Positions 63,298 to 64,000 of a stretch of 64,000 nucleotides of DNA are shown here, piece after piece. The notes beneath the pieces were generated by a model, which was not told where the DNA came from, did no database searches, and saw nothing but the letters and a program-made list of their open reading frames with translations. Each line of letters starts with the position of its first letter. Positions within the stretch are counted from its first letter, which is position 1. This stretch comes from Streptococcus cuniculi (lineage in GTDB: Bacteria > Bacillota > Bacilli > Lactobacillales > Streptococcaceae), in assembly GCF_004570575.1 (NCBI RefSeq), contig NZ_SPPD01000005.1, positions 62,001-126,000 on the forward strand, in the 5' to 3' direction. The position numbers and the translations under genes are program-made.

Positions 63298-64000
63298 ATG
63301 TGGAAATTAGCCTATAAATTAGCATGGACCAACCTGCTCAAAAACCGAAATTTATACTATCCTTTTGCCTTGGTGACGGTGTTTTCAGCAGCCATTGCCT
63401 ATCTGTTTACATCGCTCAGTACCAATCCCCACTTGGTAGAAGTCGAAGGTGCAAGAGGTGTGACTTCTGTCTTGAAACTGGGGCAGATAGTGGTCATGAT
63501 TGCCGTTGCCATGATGCTCTTTTATGCCAATAGTTTCGTCATGAAAAATCGCTCCAAGGAGCTGGGCATTTACACGGTACTCGGCTTAGAAAAGCGCCAG
63601 TTGCTCCTCATGACCCTCTTTGAGACCATCCTTTTTTCAACGATGACGGTCAGTCTAGGCTTGGTTTTAGGAGTGCTCTTAGACAAGCTGATGTATGCGA
63701 TTTTGCTCAAAGCCATGCATTTCAAGGTAGTTCTGGCCTCGGTCTTTCAATGGGAAAATGTCCTGACGATACTGGTTTATTTTACCCTGATTTTCCTTTT
63801 GGTAGCGATGTTAAATGCTGGAAAATTAAGCCTGTCATCCTCTTTGAACTTAGTCAAGGGGCGCAAACGCGGAGAAGGTAAGGGACGATTTTTACTCCCG
63901 CAAACCTTGCTGGGGCTAGCAGTTCTGGGTGGAGCTTATTATCTAGCTCAGACCGTGAGCAGTCCAGTCAAGACCCTGCCAACCTTTTTCACAGCCGTTT
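63298..64000 (+). CDS. BceB-type ABC transporter permease, 3' end outside window
   Basis: ATG at 63298 (MWKLAYKLAWTNLLKNRN) opens a frame that stays open to the window end, about 234 residues. First helix about 22-42, then an FtsX-type domain with three helices (QIVVMIAVAMMLFYANSF, ETILFSTMTVSLGLVLGVL, VLTILVYFTLIFLLVAML) and the cytosolic MKNRSKELGIYTVLGLEKRQ motif. The full protein should be ~650 residues with a large extracellular loop, which lies beyond the window. The start is 1 nt after the ATPase stop. Confidence 0.9.
   Translation, partial: MWKLAYKLAWTNLLKNRNLYYPFALVTVFSAAIAYLFTSLSTNPHLVEVEGARGVTSVLKLGQIVVMIAVAMMLFYANSFVMKNRSKELGIYTVLGLEKRQLLLMTLFETILFSTMTVSLGLVLGVLLDKLMYAILLKAMHFKVVLASVFQWENVLTILVYFTLIFLLVAMLNAGKLSLSSSLNLVKGRKRGEGKGRFLLPQTLLGLAVLGGAYYLAQTVSSPVKTLPTFFTAV

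Noticed and set aside
1..64000. tRNA, rRNA and prophage genes
   Set aside because: Both strands were read for tRNA cloverleaf landmarks, rRNA segments, integrase/terminase genes and attachment repeats. None was found that I could support.

Overview
The window is Streptococcus chromosome. Supporting signs are low-to-medium GC, AGGAGG-type ribosome sites, extended -10 promoters (TGnTATAAT), and streptococcal gene neighbourhoods: pepF/O-methyltransferase/prsA, nrdHEF, ptsHI, murI/rdgB/YfcE/cbpB/scpAB/rluB/yidD, rsmD/coaD/sepM, rlmN/VanZ and mnmL/mnmM. The dispersed terminal-inverted-repeat elements and gene content suggest the suis-like part of the genus, but the species cannot be fixed from sequence reading alone. 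No rRNA, tRNA, CRISPR array, prophage or intact insertion sequence was seen.

Layout. 1-7.1 kb: end of pepF, an O-methyltransferase, the PrsA foldase, then an alanine T-box controlling a LURP/YxjI-like gene and alaS. 7.2-9.7 kb: a small accessory locus with an Xre regulator and palindromic operator, coupled mini membrane proteins, a DUF3169 protein, three broken mini genes and a CPBP protease. 9.7-14.4 kb (minus): the class Ib ribonucleotide reductase cluster nrdH-nrdE-[tandem repeats]-SnoaL-like-nrdF behind two NrdR boxes. 14.6-16.6 kb: ptsH-ptsI. 17-23.4 kb: a DUF1846 protein, an MFS exporter with an ArsR-like regulator, lysA and a membrane-anchored hypothetical protein. 23.5-32.9 kb: a dense housekeeping run covering cell wall (murI), nucleotide-pool cleaning (RdgB fusion), c-di-AMP sensing (CbpB), chromosome segregation (ScpAB), ribosome modification, CoA synthesis and the SepM protease.

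33.5-37.5 kb: a YutD-like gene, rlmN, a VanZ-like gene, then a tryptophan T-box driving an orphan trpB. 37.6-41.9 kb: a MurNAc utilisation system (murR divergent from murQ-murP-mupG with a cre site). 42-46.7 kb (minus): pepC, nadE, pncB and a prepilin peptidase. 46.8-53.7 kb: the tRNA-wobble genes mnmL/mnmM, a Na+/H+ antiporter, MarR-DinB, a rarA pseudogene with a large internal deletion, and a CNNM/CorC-like CBS protein. 53.7-54.6 kb: repeats and a transposase remnant. 54.6-60.5 kb: pflA, an M3 oligoendopeptidase, ppaC, a DUF1803 protein and a DUF2974 hydrolase. 60.7-64 kb: a BceRS-BceAB-type peptide-antibiotic sensing and detoxification module, with its permease cut by the window end.

The main points beyond routine annotation are these. 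Five genes have an extended -10 box exactly 6-7 nt before the start codon, which predicts leaderless mRNAs. A 190-bp tandem repeat rich in hairpins, with a compensatory base-pair change, splits the nrd operon. A modular family of MITE-like elements recurs. A tryptophan T-box is followed by a Trp-containing mini-ORF and a lone trpB. There are several fresh gene decays: rarA, a duplicated RdgB N-domain and three mini membrane genes. Well-formed operators lie upstream of the Xre, MarR and Bce-type genes.
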